NCBI GenBank assembly: GCA_037957365.1 | Contig: JARHVA010001740.1 | Span: forward strand, 884,501-948,500 | Origin: Torreya grandis | Lineage: Eukaryota; Streptophyta; Pinopsida; Cupressales; Taxaceae | Reading direction: 5' to 3' | Length of the DNA: 64,000 nt | In this document: positions 61,310 through 64,000 of the stretch, piece by piece | Layout of the letters: each line of letters begins with the position of its first letter | Numbering within the stretch: the stretch's first letter is position 1 | Made by a program: the position numbers and the translations under genes | Notes under the pieces: model-generated | Told to the model about the DNA's origin: nothing | Seen by the model: only the letters and a program-made list of their open reading frames with translations | The model's database searches: none

Positions 61310-61700
61310 TTTGTTATTCCAAGTGTACACATTTCCTCTTAACTCTACATCAATAAGTTCACAATCTATTATGAATTCAACTTGATCATCCATGATGTTT
61401 GTATAATCCTAATTATCTCATTTATTATCCATAGGAAAAAGAGGAGTATTAAAATATTCCATGACCATCCATTTGAAACACTTACACAAATTATTGAAGT
61501 CTTTTAGATTTTTATAAAAATACCTTCTTCTAGTGTGATAATTAGGAGCCTAAATATTGGATAAAATCCAAAAGGAATTATCTAGCTTATTGTTGAACAA
61601 AATAACTAAGTGATGATTGCATTTGAATAAAATACCCATACAACCACCTGATCATCCCAAAAAATTCCTAACCCTCATAAATCCCTAGTAGAGTTTGACA
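61310..61700 (-). pseudogene. LINE APE-type endonuclease remnant
   Basis: The minus strand has the 'GGDFN'-like segment, here degraded to 'MVMEYFNTPLF' (61441-61468). Next comes 'TNIMDDQVEFIIDCELIDVE' and 'LRGNVYTWNN' (61314-61340), matching the order of plant L1 endonuclease domains. The first catalytic residues are altered and two stops lie between the blocks. Confidence 0.75.
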
Positions 61701-62559
61701 TCAAATAAAGAGGATTTATTCCAATCTTTTTTATCTCCAAAATAATATTTTATAACATTTTTTTCTTGAATCTCTAGAAAAGTAGGTATGTGATTCTTTC
61801 TAAAATATCTAAATAATATTTGTTTATTATTACTATTAATCCCCTTAATTTTTCAAGATATGACTTTAATTTTATATACTTTAATTTTGTTATAAACCCA
61901 CTTAACTCAAGTGTGTTATGATTACCATTTTATACCTCTGTAATAGTCTCTTTGTTCTTAGCATATTGATGATTGGTCTTCCTCTTTTTATTTCTAATCT
62001 GACATAAAATGATATTATAGAATTTTTCCTAAGTATAAAATAATGTTTGTCCATAATAAATTTTATACCTTTTGAAAATGGATTCAACGATAAGGCTATA
62101 TATCTCTCCAAAGAACAAGGAACTATTTGTTTTATATTCATCTTCAATTAACATCTAGAACCTATATGTTCATTGTTCTTATCATTAATAATCTTATTAA
62201 TATTTTCATCATTTTCCTTCATATATTCCTTTTTCATATAATATATTGGTTATTGGAATCATGAGTATTACATTTTGAAAGAATATCTCCTATTTCTTCT
62301 AGATTTTCTTCATTCTACTTAGGATATTTAGGGATTGAGTCATCTTATATCTCCTTCACTTGAAATTCTTCTTTATGGACCTTATTACCTTTTTTCTCTC
62401 ACTTTACCCATTCTTGTTTAGAGGCTATGAATTCTTTCCATATTTATTTTGAATTTGACTCTAGCTTGAGTCATTAGGTCTCTCCATCTTCTCTCTTTAC
62501 ATTACCTTAACTTCATTTTTATCTTTCTCTTTGTTATCTTGATGTTGTTAGTTCTCATC

Positions 62560-62780
62560 CTCCTTTCTCTAAATCAATTATTCCTTCTTATAAATATCTC
62601 CCATATTATGTCAATCTTGACAAATCACATAATCATTTTCATATTTTATAGGTTGAAACCAATCCCCATACTTTGATGAAATCTTTAATGGAGTTTTGCA
62701 AAACAATATCCATGCATGGAACTTAATGGTAGAAATTTGATGAAAGATTAATGGAGCTTAATGGAATGTCATCATTGAAA
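62560..62780 (-). pseudogene. Possible LINE ORF1 zinc-knuckle remnant
   Basis: The minus strand reads 'DWFQPIKYENDYVICQD', a stop, then 'HNMGDIYKK', in the spacing of a CCHC knuckle. Several ligands are changed: the second Cys is a stop, the His is Asp and the last Cys is Glu. The position upstream of the endonuclease suits LINE ORF1. Weak. Confidence 0.35.
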
Positions 62781-63690
62781 AGGGTATAATATTTTCCAAT
62801 CATCACTTTGGTAACATCAATAATTATTTTCATAGACACAATAGTAGATACAATTGTAAAAAATTTGTGTGAGGATTAATGTGCATAATTGGTATGATTT
62901 TAAAAGGGAGGTGCATTTTAAGGATTCTTGTATAGTGTTTTTTATTTCATAACTCTTATAAGGTAACAAAAAAATTTCCAAAAAGACTTTTTCTTAGCTT
63001 TGGAACAAAATTAGAGGAGACAGATGCCATGTTAAACCTTTGGATATAAAATTGACAAAGAAGAAGGCTATAGTATAGAGGATTATTTAATAAGGTGGAT
63101 TGTTAACCTTAATTGAAAGTATTATGAGTTTTGATCCACACATCTCTATGGAATTTTTAAGATCTTTGAAGGCATGAGTAGTGATTGTGAGGGGTGATTT
63201 ATTCATGATTTATGAACACAACATAATGTAGGTGATAAGTATGAGTACTAAAGGCATAAAAAATTTCAAATAAAATAGAGATAAGAATTAGGAGGTTATG
63301 TTTTTATTAAGGGGGAAGGAAAATCTTGTTGGTTTCTAAGGGGGATATTTGAGAGACTTGATCCCCATCTCATGGGATCAAGTTATCATTTAGGTGATGA
63401 GATACATTACTATTGAAGGTATATTCAAATGCACCTATTAATATCATGTTTCTTTCCTTAACCACTTCAGACATAAAAATGATAAGTTTTCTTTTTTATT
63501 TGCTTCTTTCATTGGAAAAATTAGTATTTGATGTGTATGTGGATAAATATGCACTTCCATTACACCAAACTTTATTTTTTTTTTTTTACCTTTATGATAT
63601 AAGGTAAATTATTGGACTAAGCCCTACAGTTAAAGTTGTTGATTTAGAAAAACATGTCTTCCCCTAAATTAATTGTAGGGGGAAATGGGG
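62781..63690. other. AT-rich stretch, no recognised gene
   Basis: No clear motif on either strand. The minus strand may hold the 5' part of LINE ORF1. Confidence 0.35.
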
Positions 63691-63699
63691 AGAAGAGAT

Positions 63700-64000
63700 C
63701 CAACACTAGGAATTCTAAGTCCATCACTTAAAATTATTTATGAAGTTAAATCTTCTTTGATGAAGGATAAATTTTTTAAACCAAAGGAATCCACAAACCT
63801 TGTAAAATAAGACGTTGATGATCATAAATAAATTCACCATGTTTTTTCCTTAGACAATAGCCATTATTCTCCTTCTCATACTAATACCTTTATTGAGGGG
63901 AGTGAATATATAGATTCTAAGAAGTATCTATATCAAAATATGGATTTTTATGAATATATAAAAGACCAAGTAGTTGAGACCAGTAGCGGTAAAAAGAAAA
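63700..64000 (+). pseudogene. Possible degraded coding remnant at the window edge
   Basis: A plus-strand frame with protein-like composition runs to the end of the window, with two TAA stops near 63808 and 63828. It includes 'SLDNSHYSPSHTNTFIEGSE' and a Lys-rich end. It has the opposite strand to the neighbouring LINE. No family is recognised and it is cut by the window edge. Confidence 0.25.

Larger units (their letters stand above)
58750..62780 (-). mobile_element. Decayed LINE (plant L1 type), near full length
   Basis: On the minus strand segments appear in LINE order. They are a possible ORF1 zinc knuckle (about 62580-62650), APE-type endonuclease (about 61310-61700), reverse transcriptase (about 59700-60560) and the post-RT region (about 58800-59600). 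Stops and shifts occur throughout, so no ORF reaches 100 codons, yet the domain motifs stay readable. The 3' end and poly(A) are not defined. This is a separate copy from the fragment at 5088-6478. Confidence 0.85.

Noticed and set aside
1..64000. tRNA, rRNA or other structured RNA genes
   Set aside because: The only tRNA-like matches are the 12-18 base primer-binding sites; no full cloverleaf or rRNA block was seen.

Overview
This 64 kb window is AT-rich plant nuclear DNA with no intact host gene that I can support. What I recognise is decayed transposable-element sequence. It includes plant-type LINEs (APE endonuclease, reverse transcriptase, RVT zinc-binding and RNase H segments), Ty3/gypsy-type LTR elements with tRNA-iMet-like primer sites, and a gag-like ORF of a kind I associate with conifer retroelement genes. 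The very long LTRs, deep nesting and absence of genes suggest a large plant genome. A gymnosperm is my best guess, from memory and not proven.

Layout. 118-11148: a pair of diverged 2.2 kb direct repeats (118-2280, 8889-11148) brackets minus-strand remnants: a 3' LINE fragment (about 5088-6478) and a gag-like ORF broken by amber stops (3368-4897). A microsatellite-centred foldback lies at 8463-8700. 11149-17727: no genes, only TA tracts and a 112 bp duplication. 17728-47656: one giant plus-strand LTR element with 5.6-5.7 kb LTRs, a tRNA-iMet primer site and a polypurine tract, but no recognisable coding domain (LARD-like). Two minus-strand elements are nested in it. One (26284-35029) sits in its interior and has a C-poor, minisatellite-rich interior. 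The other (38322-44077) sits in its 3' LTR. 49327-55460: a minus-strand gypsy element with 1833 bp LTRs, an exact 5 bp target duplication and gag plus protease, but no RT or integrase. 56400-57545: diverged tandem repeats of about 265-320 bp. 58750-62780: a decayed minus-strand LINE that still shows its endonuclease and RT motifs.

History. I hand-counted differences over the first 100-118 bp of each LTR pair: about 14% for the giant element, 11% for the element in its interior, 9% for the element in its LTR, and 13% for the 49 kb element. The order agrees with the nesting. The two small elements with TGATG/CATCA ends have similar termini and primer sites and probably relied on proteins supplied by another element. 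Nothing here forms a working pathway. The interest lies in how the elements are built and in the rearrangements at their microsatellites.
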